A stretch of 64,000 nt of DNA. Origin: Gorsachius magnificus (taxonomy: Eukaryota > Chordata > Aves > Pelecaniformes > Ardeidae). The DNA lies in contig CM067095.1 of NCBI GenBank assembly GCA_034008185.1, forward strand, positions 5,192,610-5,256,609, given 5' to 3'. Shown piece by piece: positions 23,001-35,500 of the stretch; position 1 is the stretch's first letter; every line of letters starts with the position of its first letter. A model generated the notes under the pieces. It had not been told where the DNA came from, made no database searches, and saw only the letters and a list, made by a program, of their open reading frames with translations. The translations under genes were made by a program, and so were the position numbers.

Positions 23001-24800
23001 TTTAGTGTATTTCTCCCTAATTTTTTACAGAATTTATAATATCATTCTTTATGAATATTTTAATTTCTTTTTTGAAATATCTTTTTTCTTGTATTATATC
23101 TACACAAATTCTAGAGATATCTGTGCAGACTCTCTTCATATATACCTAAAGCCCTGGATGCCACAGATTTGCATTTCAGCACTGTGTCACAAATGATGGA
23201 GAGAGTCCTTTTTGGGTACAAGAGACGTGGGGTGTGCTATCCTTGGTTTTGGTTTATTTATACACATATAGCCACAGAGATTGATCACCAGAAGGAATCC
23301 GAGCATCCTGCTGTTTGATGGAGTCATTACACAATCCGTGCACCCAGAAATGCTTTGCCTGCCTGAAGCAGAGACCTGTGAAGTGCCTTTCCAGGGACGG
23401 TGTGTCTGCATTCCCTCCTAGCTCAAACACTGGGCAGTTTTAAGCCGGGAGCTCTTCTGGGATCTTTCTCTTTGGTGATCAGGATGTGTTACCTGCCATC
23501 CAGTGGGGGTGAGGCACAGACCTGCGAAAAGGTGACACGGTTTGTGTTCACAGGTGCGTCACTGGTTTCCTTTGTGACCTTGGGAAACTCACGTCACACT
23601 TGGCAGCTGTTATTCTACTATGACATAGAAGTTGAGATCCTCTGGATTTAAATTGCTAAGCAACTTGCAGTGTTGGGTCCTGTGGCCATTCCTTGGGGCC
23701 AGATCTGAAATCTGTTGGCAATAGGGCATTGCTTGGTAGAGGCTAGCTGATGACCATGTGGACACTGTGCCTTGTGGCAGAGGTGTGGGACTTCAGAGGG
23801 CGTTCTTATAGTCCCTAGCTCAGGTCAAAGAGAAAACAGAGGTAATGAAAAAGGGAAAAAAAGTATCTTTGGCTGACATGAAAAGGAATAGTCAGTGTCA
23901 AAAGAGAAGGCAGTTGGGTTTGTTGTTGGCAAGAATGCAGGCAGCATGCTGTTAAGTACCTAGAAGATCTCTTCTTCCATCTCCAGATGGACTTCCATCA
24001 TTAATTTTCAGAAAGACAGAAGGTTCTAATGTAGGCAGGGCCTTGACAAGGGCAGGGGTGTAAGGCAGAGTAATAACATAAATCTTCAGAGCCTTATGAC
24101 AGGTTTGGCTGGGGACTGGAAGCAGGCTGGCAGGGAAAAGTTCAAATGGATCTCTGTCCTCACAGGATAGCCAATAGTTTTTGGCAATTCACATCCCTCT
24201 GCACTTATCTTGGAGGGACACTTTTAGTATGAAATGTATATTTTAATTTTAAGCAGCAACCAGTCTTTCATTGCCATGTGTCTGTCAAATGCACTATAAA
24301 AAAGTCAGAAGCATTGTAAAAGTAATTCCCTACCCCAAATTGTTGAAGTTGGCAAGAAGAAAACATTTGTAATTTTTTTGCAGGCCAGTTTACAGTTCAA
24401 AGTTCTGTTTTATATGACATACTAAATTAATTACAAAACATAAATTCAATCTGGAGCAACAGTAAATTGCTTATTACTCTTCATTTCGCAGATAAAAAAA
24501 TGTTGCAGAAGATCTGAAACGCAGATTCAAAAAACTTGCATAAAATAGACACTGTGTATTTCAGCTGTTGCTACAGCAATGGCTGCTGAATGGGGATTTT
24601 GTTAATATTTTTAAAAGAATTCTGCATAAAATCCTACTAATAGTAACACTTATTTTAGCTAATGAACCTGTAGTTTATTTCAGCTAAGTAATTTTCATAC
24701 ATTCCTTCTTTTGGAAGCAAAGTCACTGGTAAATCGCACCCGGTTGGAACAAGTGCCAGTGGCAAATCAGTCAGGGTAGAAAAACAATTATCTGAAAAGA
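17001..24800. other. Intergenic DNA, left part
   Basis: No gene was recognised. Scattered short ORFs lack family motifs and splice context. Contents seen: a TA/TG microsatellite at 19101-19165, a (TA)n-like patch at 17603-17623, a TCTA-rich patch at 18344-18360, and several AATAAA hexamers (for example 17339 and 22075) with no gene to assign them to. A stretch near 23505-23600 (GAGGCACAGACC, then TTTGTGACCTTGGGAAACTCAC) faintly resembles a MIR/L2 tail. Confidence 0.6.
19101..19165. repeat. TA/TG-rich microsatellite
   Basis: Imperfect alternation of TA and TG dinucleotides (TTATATATATGTGTATATAT and onward, then ATAATGTATACATA), expected to be length-polymorphic. Confidence 0.9.
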
Positions 24801-25465
24801 GTTTCTCTCTGGAGCATCTCCCATGGAGAACTCTCTCTTGAACCCCGTTGGTTTAAAGCTGATAAATGACATAATTAATGCCATGGAAGAAGCAAACAAG
24901 GAATGAGTATCTCTGTTTCCCACAGTACAAGGAACAGTGAGCACTAAATGAAATTACCAAAAAGCAGAATGAAAACACAAGGCAGAAACTTTTTCAAGAA
25001 AGCAGATGAAATTGCCACAGGGTGTTGGGAAAACCGCAACACTGGGCCAAGAGAAAAGCAGCAAAGGTACCCTTCAGCGCAGCATTGGCTCTGCGTCTGT
25101 TACTCGCAGTCCCCTGCGTGGGGATGTGAAAGCAATGCTCTCTTTAGTCTGGGTTGACATTAGTTGATTTTTGAAGCCTAGTTCCTTGGATGCTCCATGA
25201 CTGCCTAATTCTATACTCAAGGACAAATTCATCACTTGAGTCCTACAGCTGGTGACTCTGATAACTTAAACTAATGTGGTGGTCAGACTAGCTCAATGCA
25301 GAGGGCTGATTTTCACCTGAGGGGCCTTAACATCTCCCTAGGGAATGCATGAATAGATTAGCAGAAATTTGATTGAATGAGCTCAGTAACATCATTTGGA
25401 AGAGAGAAAAAGCCACCATGCCATTTTGCCTGATCTAGATGTATAGCAATTTCCCGGTTGCTATA

Positions 25466-25513
25466 CACACACATATATATACACATACATTTACATATAT
25501 ATGTATGTGTGCA
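25466..25513. repeat. Self-complementary CA/TA/TG dinucleotide tract
   Basis: A run of CACACACATATATATACACA on the left is partly mirrored by ACATATATATGTATGTGTG on the right, so the tract can fold back on itself as well as vary in length. Confidence 0.85.
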
Positions 25514-28019
25514 GATATTTATAAAAGCAACCACAGCCTTTCAATTGTGTGTGGTGTGATTCATCAGCAGCAATAGTTGGCAGGGACATATAACTTCAAA
25601 TCTTCTGCTGAGGATGCCTGCCAAAACGCTGTTGGACAGAGATAGGATGAAGACAGTTATTTATAAATGGGGATAATTAGGTCCTGTGCTTATTAGTGCT
25701 GGGAATGAGACAGAAAGACGACATGCGTAGTAATGAGTATTGTAATATGAGAAGATGTTCTCCATGATTTTCTGCTTGTTGATAAAAAAAATTTCTCAGG
25801 TAAAATAACATAATTATGTGCTGCTCCCAGCTAGCAGATTCAGACTGGGGTGGGGGGTGTTGTGCTGTAGTACAGGTCTCAGTTATACTAACACAAGTTT
25901 GGAATATTTCCACAGGATCCAGGTGCTGATTTCTGTAACTGAGATTAGACTCTGTTTCCTCAGTCCTGAACTTTGCATTTTGTGTTCAAGGAAAAATAAA
26001 CCCCGAACAGACATAGGAACTGTACTAACACCTCTTATTTGGAGGCTCTTGACCACGCTGTCAGGAGACAGCACTGCTCAGTCTGATGCTGTGCTCATCA
26101 TCTCTGTCAGCAGAGGCAAGGCTCTTTCTGTGTCTCATCAGTCATGTAGATGTACGTTGCACCCCTTTTTTCTTGACAAATACTGTCACTGGGACAAATG
26201 CATCTTTCCACTGGTATTCCCCCTAGAGGTATAAACCCAGCGAACGCAGCGTGAAATTCATCCACACAGGGTCTGAAAGGAGCCTGCACTCAGTCTCTGC
26301 AGGGCACCCAGGACAACGCTCTCGGGCCATTTCTTACTGAAGTGTTTGTCACACGGTGAGTCAGGAAAATAGCAATTAATATTCAAGAATTCTTAGCTCC
26401 TGGCTTTATACCAAACTTACTAGATAGTGTGACTAATGTGTAACAAGACACTTAAGCACACATCTGTGTTTAAACAGTTGAATATCCCATTAACTTTTCT
26501 GACTTCTCAAGCTATTTGGACGGATGTCACAGTGCTTGGGATTTTTAAGGCCCCAAGCACCTGAAGTCTCAAGTAAACACTTGCTTATGGGGGGTTTCTG
26601 AGTCTTTCACTAGAGGTGGGGGAAAAAAGTGCAGAGAAAATCTTGACATGCAAAAATACTACCTCTCCAACCCGCCCCCAAACCTGAAAAAACTAAGTAT
26701 CAAGCTCGTTATTGCTCCCAAAAAGTGTGAGGTTTTAAAACGCTGGCAAAATACTGACAAGGTCCACTGATTTCAGAAAGGTTATTAATGTATTTAAGGG
26801 TAGGTGCAGTTTCAGCAAGTGCTTTGCTTGGTCTGGGCCTTAGTCTCTCTGAAATGGGGGTGGTGTTCAGAAAACTCGTTTAGCTAAATCTGAGCTGCAG
26901 CTGCTATTTCTGCCGTGTCGCCAGCAGAGAATGTCACATATGTGGCTGACTATCTTGCAGGTTCTCCAGACCTGTAGTTAGCATCACTTCCCCAAAAACT
27001 ATTTAATCCCAGGGTTTTGCCTACACAGCCTCAATGCAGCTTGTATGTGAAATCACTGCATTTAAATGCTTGTTTCCAAAAAAAGGAACAGTGGGTTTTA
27101 GACAGTCTGTGCCAAGCTCATCCCTAGGGTGATTTTTCTGAAGTAAAGCAGGGAATATCTGAAACAGCTCCCGACAGAGAGGTAGGAGAGGATATCCATT
27201 TTGGGGGAGCTAGAATTTTGCCTTTATATTTCTTGTAAAGCATTAAATGGATCATTAAAACTAGGAATCTCCTAAAGAGTGTAATTATGTACGTCACGGT
27301 ACCTCAAATGATTCTGCAAGCAGAGTGCTCTTTCCTGCTAAGTGAATTTTGCAGATCAGGTCTTTTAATGGTTTACTAGTGCACCTAAAAGCAGGGCTGG
27401 GTTTAGGGCACAGACTGCGGTGCTTAAATATTAAGTGCTTAGCAGTGACTGTTACTATTAAATGCAACAGAAGCTGACACTGTCGAGTCCATAACAGCTA
27501 CAGATTTATTTTATTTTCTAAAATAGAAAAAAAAGTAAATAAAATGGTGTAAAGAGAGATCAGTTGAACTTTGCAAAAGCAGCACTGTTGCAAAAGCAAA
27601 TTCTCACTTGCTAATCAGGATCAGGAAAAATGCCTGAGTTGTGTTTCATTGTTGTGAGCTATCAGCAGCACCTGTGCTTCGTTAGCGAAATAAAAGTTTA
27701 CTGTTATCTAAGACAGAAACGTTGGGGGAGAAGGCGGTCCCTCAGGCAATAATATCAAATCTCCTTTTGTTTCCTGGATAGTGATTACAGTAAAATACTT
27801 TGCTTATGTTTCCATTCCTTAGCCCATCTGTTTCAAATTAAACCCTTCTGGCGTGATACATCATTATTTATTAGAGCATTACATTAGATAATGCAGTGTT
27901 AGTATTGCTGTTATAAACCCTTCGTTTCATGAGTATGACTTCAGGGGCAGAACTGGATGTGTTTACTTAATGAAAGGGCTAGAGACTTTATTAATAAAAC
28001 CAGTTTACCAGATCAGAAA

Positions 28020-28042
28020 TTTTTTTTTTTTTTTTTTTTTTT
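28020..28042. repeat. Homopolymer T run (23 bases)
   Basis: A pure T run following GATCAGAAA. No adjoining retroelement body was recognised, so a poly(A) tail origin on the minus strand is possible but unproven. Confidence 0.95.
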
Positions 28043-31000
28043 AGGTCCTTCCTTTACAAATACATTTTTGGTTTGTCTTTCGATTTGTAACTGTGAATGT
28101 CTGTGTTAGAGTGAAACTTTCTGGTTTGAAATGGCTGCAAGCTGAATGACTGTGAGTGTAAAATTAAGAAATGGATTAATCTTTTGTGATATAAAGACCT
28201 CCTATGCTCTAGACAAGGTGAAGCCTAGTTTTAAATATGCTTATAGAGAGTGTGTCTGGGGAAGAGGACAAGTATTTCATCCTAAATGAGCTTCTGTCTC
28301 ATTTTTTTCTGGCCAAGAGAGATCTGAAGGATCCTCAAGTGGGTGATTCACAACACCTAGATTAAATTCAAGATCTGAATCACTGCTAACATATATATAT
28401 ATATGTAGATTTTCTTTCATGCCAAGATCTCCCTAAATTTTGTGCTGTATTTAACCAACAGAGTACTTGCGTGGTTGTGCTTACCCTTCAGTGATGTGGT
28501 CAGATGTGGTCAGGAAGCCAGTACCTGCTTCAAAATCTTTTAGTTTTTTTAACTGGTCAAGTTACACCAAAACCCAAAAGTTACCCAAAAGCTCAAACTA
28601 GTGTATAATTTAGATTTTGCTGGGTCTGAAGCAGGCCAGGATGACATCAATATTTCCTTTAAGAAGTTCAGCAGTAAGTCCACAGTACATGTCTGAATAG
28701 TTTTGGATCAAATGACATAATATTTCCTTTTTCTCTCTCTGTGTCTCTTTCGAGAATAAGTTTATAGACTTTTTTTTACATTGGGAAGGTGATACATAGT
28801 GAGTAAGTGCTCTTGGGGTCATGGAAAAGGCTTTTCAAAACCACATTTTCCTCGTTTCAAATGTCCTTTTATTACTCTAATTGTTTTGTTTAAAAAAAAT
28901 GCCTGAAAGTTCATCAATTTTGCTTGCCAATTGTAGGCTAGAGACCTGCCCTTGCTTTCCCTGTAGCTAATGGTAAAACATCCAAACACTGACTCATCCC
29001 TGTAGTGATCCAGGTCCCATACAGAAGTTCTTCCTATTCCTGGTGTAGTGAAGTTCCTCCTGTAGTGAAGTTAACTCCGGGGGCTGCCGGTGCTCCTGCT
29101 GCTTCCACAATGTTCTTCTGCCTGCCAGGGGAGAGCAACACCATTTGTTAGGCCATATCTGTACTGACTTTTCTGCCAACCACCCTGGCTTTCTGCCTTC
29201 TGTTTTGCTTTGTTCTGGTCACAACATAGTTAAGAGGCCACCCTAACCTTGGGCACCTTGCATCTAGCCACAGACATGGGATAACCCCCTGGGGATCATC
29301 CCTGAGTATTGGACCTCTGGCATCCGTAGCACAAGCATTTACTGTTTTAGCTAACAGAATAATTCCGTTAGTGGATACCATCAGTAGGTTGTTATCCTCT
29401 TAGATGGATTTTCTGCTCACAGATTAAAACCAACACAATAAAACTGGATTAGAATAGTAGCAATATGAATATATATAAAAAAATAAAGAGCAAGAAATTA
29501 AGTAGTTATTACTGTAATGCAGGACTGTCTATTCAAGCTAGTGGTAACTTTCAACAAATCATTTTTAGAGATTTTGCAATTGAATTGCAAGTTTTACAAA
29601 ATGGTAAACAATCTAATTAAAAATAACATTTTTGGACTTAGTGAGTAAAAGCTAAGAAAATCTCAAAATACTTTTGCACATAAAACGTGTGCATGCATTA
29701 GTACCTAAACCAAGCAAAAATCAACTGCAGAATGTGAGCATATGCACAGGAGATTTCTAATGGTGAAGTGTTACCGCAGAAGAATGACATCCAAAATGCA
29801 GCACTGAGGCAAACGATCAATATTATCCATTTTCATTTTCTAGCACAATGAGATTGCCCAGATGTTCAGCAATACATTTTTGCTGAGGAAACAATTTTGG
29901 CTATTGCTTAACAAGTCTCCAGCTTTTCTGGCGGTGAGCTGAGTTCAGCCCTGGTGTAAGTTGGTGCACTTGGGAAACCTGCCTGTTTCCCAACTATGCC
30001 GGGATTTTGACCTCAAGTGTCAGATTATTTGTGCAATGGATGCACTTCTCATAGCACTGAAATTTCAGACTGAACCATATGATTTTAGAAATCAGTTCAA
30101 GCAATTGAGAGATTTATCAGGAATTGTAGTATTTGTCCTGTCCAGCTTCAGCCTGTTCCTGTCCCCAGGTCAGTTATGGTACCTAGTGCAGGTTTTCTCC
30201 TTCATCAGTTGTTGGGGATCAAATATGGCAACTGGGATTCAGCTTAGAGGGCAAGCTGCAGGAGGAGAGGTAGGGTACAAGTGGGATGGTTAATGGAGAA
30301 TTAGTGTTAGAAGGGATAAAAAAGAAAAGGCATTATGGGGTGGGGGAAGATTTAGAAGTCATTTGCAGAGAGCTAGGAGACTGAGAACTGGGGAAAAAGA
30401 AGTGTGCTATTTACGAGGAACTGGATGTTTTGAAAAGAAACTTGTTCCTTCTGGGCTCCTAATAAGAAAGAATATACACAGTATAAATACAGAATAAATA
30501 CACACACCTGCCTCTGTGATAAGGGCTAATACTTCCAAGATAAACTGAAGAAAAAGAATAGAATTTTAAAGCTATATGAGAAGAAACAGAAAGCTGAGTA
30601 CCTTAAATATTGAGAATGAAGCAGGCAAGAAGGATAAAGGAGGGGAAAAAACCACCTAGTCTGTAGCAAATTTTCATCAGGGTCTCCGATTCACTCGTCT
30701 GACACCTGGGGGCCACTGTTGGTCTGTAAAATGTCCTAGAGCCAAAGGACCTGTAGACAGTCAGATCTGCTTCTCCGTCTGCACCATATATGTGTGAGAC
30801 AGAGACACAAAGTGGTGGACGGGGGAAAGACACTCAGCTGGAGAAACTGGAGAAGGGTTTAACTTCTTTAGCAGAAAGACCATTTGCTTTTGGGCAGGCA
30901 GAGTGTCCTTTTAGTTCTGCTCTAAGTCCCGCAGAGTGAAGGAGCCTGTTAGCACCCGGCTAAGCAGAACAGATCTTTCTGTGCTTGGGGGAGGGAACAG

Positions 31001-31167
31001 ACTCTATTTTCAGGTTTTTTTGGAGTCACTCACACTTGATTGAAATCTGGCTGTTGGAAACTCTACCCAGCTGGCATATTAGTGGTATAACATGAATAGT
31101 GCAATTTGTAGTGTGGGGAATGGGGGCAGGGAGGCAAAGCTTGCACAGGTGGACGGGAATGGTAAGA

Positions 31168-31188
31168 ATGCATAATTAAATATGCAAA
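31168..31188. promoter_or_regulatory. POU/homeodomain-type composite motif
   Basis: AATGCATAATTAAATATGCA followed by AA contains ATGCAT, TAATTA and ATATGCAAA, a 7-of-8 match to the octamer ATGCAAAT, arranged as a near-palindrome. It lies about 0.7 kb upstream of the PGAM5 CpG island. Function is inferred from motif only. Confidence 0.3.
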
Positions 31189-31879
31189 GGTTGAATAATG
31201 GCATCTGTAAAATCTGCCAGCATCCCAAGACTCGGATTCAATATAATTTCTGTCACCATTTGAAAACTGCTGAATTTAACAGGTAGAAATCAGTGCTGAA
31301 TTTTGGATGCGAGCTTAGCAAAGAGGGGCTCCATTCTGCTCCTCTTTCCCCAAGGCTTCTGTTGTGAGGTTATTAAGACAGCACCATCGCTGATCTACAG
31401 ATAATTAACGTTCCAGTTTGACCACATAGTTTCTTCTGCACAATTCAGTGCTTGTGGAGCTAAACTGAGATCTTGCCTCTGAAAGGAGCGTCGTCTCCTC
31501 GGGAAGTGAGGAGCAGCGTTAGGGCAAGAGAGGGCACAAGGCTGCTCCCCTGTCCGAGGCGGGGACGGGAATGCCCAGCCCTGGTGTGAGCCAGCTTAAC
31601 TCCGCTGGGACCGCTTCTATTTCTCAAAACCCAGGTTCACGGTTTCCAATGCAGGAACCCAACGCCGACTGTAAGAGGTTTGACTCCGCCATCAGTCAGC
31701 TCAGGGCTTGTAACGAGATGCGGTGCACGTCTTTACCCGTGCAAGTCACAACCTCCCGTGCACGCAGTGGAGCGCTCACACCGGCACCACCTTAGGCGGT
31801 TAGAGCCAGGCAGGGCTGGGGGTAATCTCCCTGCCCAGCCCCCGCCAGCCCCCCAGGGACCCGGCTGGGGATGAAGCCA

Positions 31880-32540
31880 GTTTTCGACTGGCCCGGCGGG
31901 ACCAGCGCCTTCAGCCTGCTGCGCGGCGCCCCCCGGCCCCGAGCGGCGCGGGGGGGGGGCCGGGGCTCGTACAGCGCCGAGCACCCCGTCCTGCCGCGCC
32001 GGGCGCCTTCGCGGAGGAATCTTGCCCCACGCCGCGCTCCGTCCGGGGCGGGGCGGCGCGCTCGGCGGGCGGCGCCGGGCTGAGGGGGCACGCGGCCCGC
32101 CGCCGCCGTTCCCCCCGCCTCCGCGGCGCCGCCGGGTTTGCTGCTGCTGCCGCCGCCCGCCGCCGCTTCCTGCCCGCCGGCCCCCGGCTGGATCGAGAGA
32201 CCTGCCGGCACCGGCGGCTACTGGGACAGCAACTGGGACAGGTAGGCGCGGCGGGGCTGCGGTGGCAGGCTCTCCCTCCCCCGCCTGGGTCGGGCGGCGG
32301 CTGTGGTGAGGGGCGGCGGCGGGAGCTGCCCTTCAATCCCCCCGTCGGAGCCGTGCGGAGGGGAACGGGTGTCCGAGGGCTCGGGGCGGGGGTCAGCGCC
32401 GCGCTGGCGGGAAGGGGCGGCCCCGGGCCCCCCCGCGGGAGCTGCCTCAGCGCGGCCGCGCGAGCCCCCGAGCCCTCCCGCCTCTCCGCCACCCGCGGGG
32501 GACAGAGCGCCCCGGCGTCGAGCTTCCGCAGGACTTGTTT
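31880..32540. promoter_or_regulatory. PGAM5: CpG island and promoter region of PGAM5
   Basis: Composition jumps from AT-rich to very GC- and CpG-rich (runs of CGGCG and CCGCC, plus several GGGGCGG Sp1-type boxes, for example within 32045-32056 and around 32414). There is no TATA box, the usual form of a housekeeping promoter. The island spans PGAM5 exon 1 and the start of intron 1. The transcription start cannot be fixed. A ten-base G run near 31951-31960 is a likely place for an assembly error. Confidence 0.8.
32084..32241 (+). CDS. PGAM5: PGAM5 exon 1 (3' part; start codon not found)
   Basis: The end is secure: TAC TGG GAC AGC AAC TGG GAC AG before GTAGGC encodes YWDSNWD plus a split Arg, matching the oligomerisation motif that precedes RREPL in the family. 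Reading back in frame gives an Ala/Pro/Leu-rich stretch ([20 protein letters not shown]) that could be part of the membrane region. A TGA at 32081-32083 then closes the frame, with no ATG between. Mammalian PGAM5 has roughly 64 residues in this exon, starting MAFRQAL. Either a base is missing in this GC-rich stretch, or translation begins elsewhere. Confidence 0.75.
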
Positions 32541-35500
32541 CCAGCTGAAATTTTACGTGGTAAACTGTTAACAGCTGAATGTAGTTGAAATTCTTGATTA
32601 AATTCTGGAGCACCGGAGTACTCCGAAGGGATGCCCTCACCATGTTTTTGGTTTAGTTGAGGGGCTTTCCCCTCGGTAGGGACGTGCGGATCCCTTTATT
32701 CTGATGCTTTCATCCGGTGAGGTTGCAGAGCCTGAGGTTTGTGATAAATGTAAAGCGCTGCGTGGAAGCCATGCCTGTGCTTTTTTTTAACATGGTGTTA
32801 ATCATATCTCAGTATTGCTTTATGTCTACACCAAGATTTTGCTGTTTAATAACAGCACCCGTGTGGATGTGCCAGGTGCGTATTAGGCCTGCTACTTACG
32901 TCGACCACGAAACTGCAAGTCGGTGTTCTTAAATCCTTGTAAGGGTAACATCTTGAACCTAACTTACTTGTGTTCTTTCTAGTGTTGGAATACCCTCACC
33001 CAAGGGGTAACTGGCATTTTTTCTGGTTCTTTAACTAGAATGCACTATTATCTATATTCAGCTTTGGCTTATTTAGCTTCTGTCTGGTAGAATTATCTCC
33101 CCAGGGAGACTGATGCCAGGCTCCACTTTAATCACAGTAAATCCAAACTTAAGCACAAACAGATTTTTATTGTATAATGTATCACATTTTGCCTTTTGAG
33201 ATGCTACAGAATCAAATGTTCATATAAATAGGGCTACATACACCCTAATTAAAAAAAAACCAACCAGATTTCATTAAGTAAGGTTGTACCTGGTTACACA
33301 GTCCCGTTGAGGGAGGTACCAAAGCTACTTGTTCAACTGCAGTTGTGGCCTTTCTGGTTGTGCTAAATGTTGTTTTCTTCAGGGATTCTAGTACTTCCAG
33401 ACTTAAATTTTTTTTTTACTTTTTTTTTTTTCAAACACCAAGTCAGGAGGCAGAGGTTGTGCTATAACTGATGTAGCTGTCACAATTGCCTGAACAAATA
33501 CAGCTAGATAACACTTAACAACAGTTAAGGGTAGTGAACTATGTCACCATTCATGGTGTGCAAACAGTGGAAGTGTATTATGTAAATACATTGTCACAGA
33601 TCAGTTTCAGTTTTCTGCTGTTTGGTGTCTACCTATTGGTGTGGTATGGCTTTGTCTGTAGCTGGCTGAAGTCTGAATTTTGATTTTTGGATGACACTGG
33701 CAGAAACACTTTACGCATAAAGTTGTTAAATGGCTTATAAATACACGGAGCATCTGACCGCTTCTCTTTGGGGGCAGGGAATGATTTACAAAGTCAAGCC
33801 ATGAGCAAATAACCAGATACTCTTAACCATTCTTCACAACTGATGGCTTTCCAAGTTTGAAACAAAAGAATGCAAGCGTCTTGTTTTCAAACTTCCTGTT
33901 GATCTGATATGATGCTACACCTAGGATGTTGCATTGGTCTATGCTACTTGCACAGGAATTGTACAGCTAAGTTCTTGGACAAGACTAGATACGGTTTCAT
34001 TCATGTAAAATACTTTATGGGAAAGCTGTTCTAATAAAGCTTCTGTTAACTGGAAAGCTTGGTGTGGGAGGGGGGAAAAAAAAGCTTTGAATTATTGTCT
34101 GAATTTCTGGGCTGCAGGTACTTTCTTATATTTTCTGAGTGATTCTTGCAAATAGTTTTATTAGAAGTACCTGGATTTTGAAGCATGTACAAGAGTTAAG
34201 ACATTTATCAGGCTGATTGATATGTTTCAGTGATGTGCAGGTCTTCCTGGAAGAAAGGTGAAAAGTGCCTGTCATGGGCTAAGTGATACTTTTATTTTAG
34301 TTAGGTTTAAAGATGGTCCTTGACATTGCCATTGCTTTTTAGCAAAGTTCTGTCCAGCTACAATCTTGGGTGATTTATTTATTTTTTTTTTTATAAGGGA
34401 ATGCAGAAAACTGCATTTGTCAGCTTCTGAGTGTCAGCAGCCTTAAAGAACCTATTTAAGTCTTAGCAGTATTAAAAGTTTGCCTGCTCATAAACTTTCT
34501 AAAACTAGCTTATATTAAAAGTAATGTTAAGCTTGGTTATCTTCTCTTGACTTGTTAAAGCATCTGTCGCTTTTCAAAGCGCGTGTTACCATCGAGTAGC
34601 TTCAGAGGTGCTGGCAGGGAGAGGGCAGGACTTTAACTCGGGCATTTCTTATGTGTTTCTGCCCTAGGATGAATTCATCCCTACATTACTTTAAAAATAG
34701 GCTTGAATTTTTCAGGCATTTCTTCTATTTTCCTAATGTATCTTTCCAGAAATATAGTTTCTACTGAATCAGAAGTATCCTATGAAATAGCAATGGATCT
34801 TCTTGTTACTGGACTATTCTTTCATTTTTAATGCCTTGCTGAACTTTGTTAACAGCTTAAGGAATGTGTTGAGCCTCATTGCTTGATAGAAATCATGTCT
34901 TTACTAAAGCAAAATGGATGCAGGGCTTTTTAAAGCCAGTCTTGCTGTGAACTGTAGAAATAGGTATGTGAAGCAGCAGTTTTCTATGACCAAATTGTCT
35001 CAAACTGAATAAAAATTACATTCTTGATTAAAAATCTATAAACAAATAAACAAGTTTAATTATAATAATGGAAGAAGTGAGGTCTGGTATGAATTAAATA
35101 ACCGTTCTTTAGGTACGAGATCAAGGGAAAGGATTCACGCTTCGAGGTGGAGAGACATAGCAAAAGGATTTGCATTAATGGAGTAGAGGATCAGTGCAGA
35201 GAGGGGACCAGAAGACTAATCTGTGGAAGATTTGGACAGGGTTGGCAGCGATAGCGCAGTGTTGGTGTCGGCAGTGGGAAATCCGTGGCGCTAATCTGTG
35301 ATCCTGGGGGAGGGAAGGGAAGATCCTCTGTGCCCCATGTCGTCTCGAGGAACCGGATCAGCAGTCTGGGTGATGCGCCGGAGGGAGGTTGTGGTATGCA
35401 GAAAGGGAGACTAGGGTGTGGTGTGACAAAATGGAAGAAAGATACAGCGGCTGAGGGGAGAGAGTGATGAAAAAGATGATAAATAAACACTGAAAAATAA

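Larger units (their letters stand above)
24801..31700. other. Intergenic DNA, right part
   Basis: No gene was recognised. It holds a self-complementary CA/TA/TG tract at 25466-25513, a 23-base T run at 28020-28042, a 10-bp tandem pair GATGTGGTCA at 28493-28512, and a spaced direct repeat TGTAGTGAAGTT at 29044-29055 and 29061-29072. The stretch 27480-27960 has the AT-rich, TAAT-containing look of vertebrate enhancers, which is only an impression. PXMP2, the upstream neighbour of PGAM5 in people, was looked for by protein motif and not found. Confidence 0.55.

Noticed and set aside
25461..25515. Possible CRISPR-like or inverted-repeat array
   Set aside because: It is a simple CA/TA/TG dinucleotide tract without spacers.
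29961..30293. 110-codon plus-strand ORF in the intergenic region
   Set aside because: No recognisable family motif, no splice partners and no promoter signs. The length is within chance for a 64-kb window.
13121..31700. Possible PXMP2 or other missed gene between ZDHHC8 and PGAM5
   Set aside because: Looking for PXMP2-like protein motifs and for exon-sized coding stretches with splice sites found nothing. A gene with very small exons cannot be fully excluded by eye.
31871..32083. ATG-led ORF just upstream of, and in the same frame as, PGAM5 exon 1
   Set aside because: It ends at TGA 32081-32083 before the PGAM5 motif and its sequence does not resemble a PGAM5 N-terminus, so I did not call it the start. 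A sequence error could still link them.
31733..32643. Long Ala/Pro/Arg-rich ORFs on both strands over the CpG island
   Set aside because: High GC removes stop codons in all frames. Only the segment ending at the 32241 donor has PGAM5 homology.
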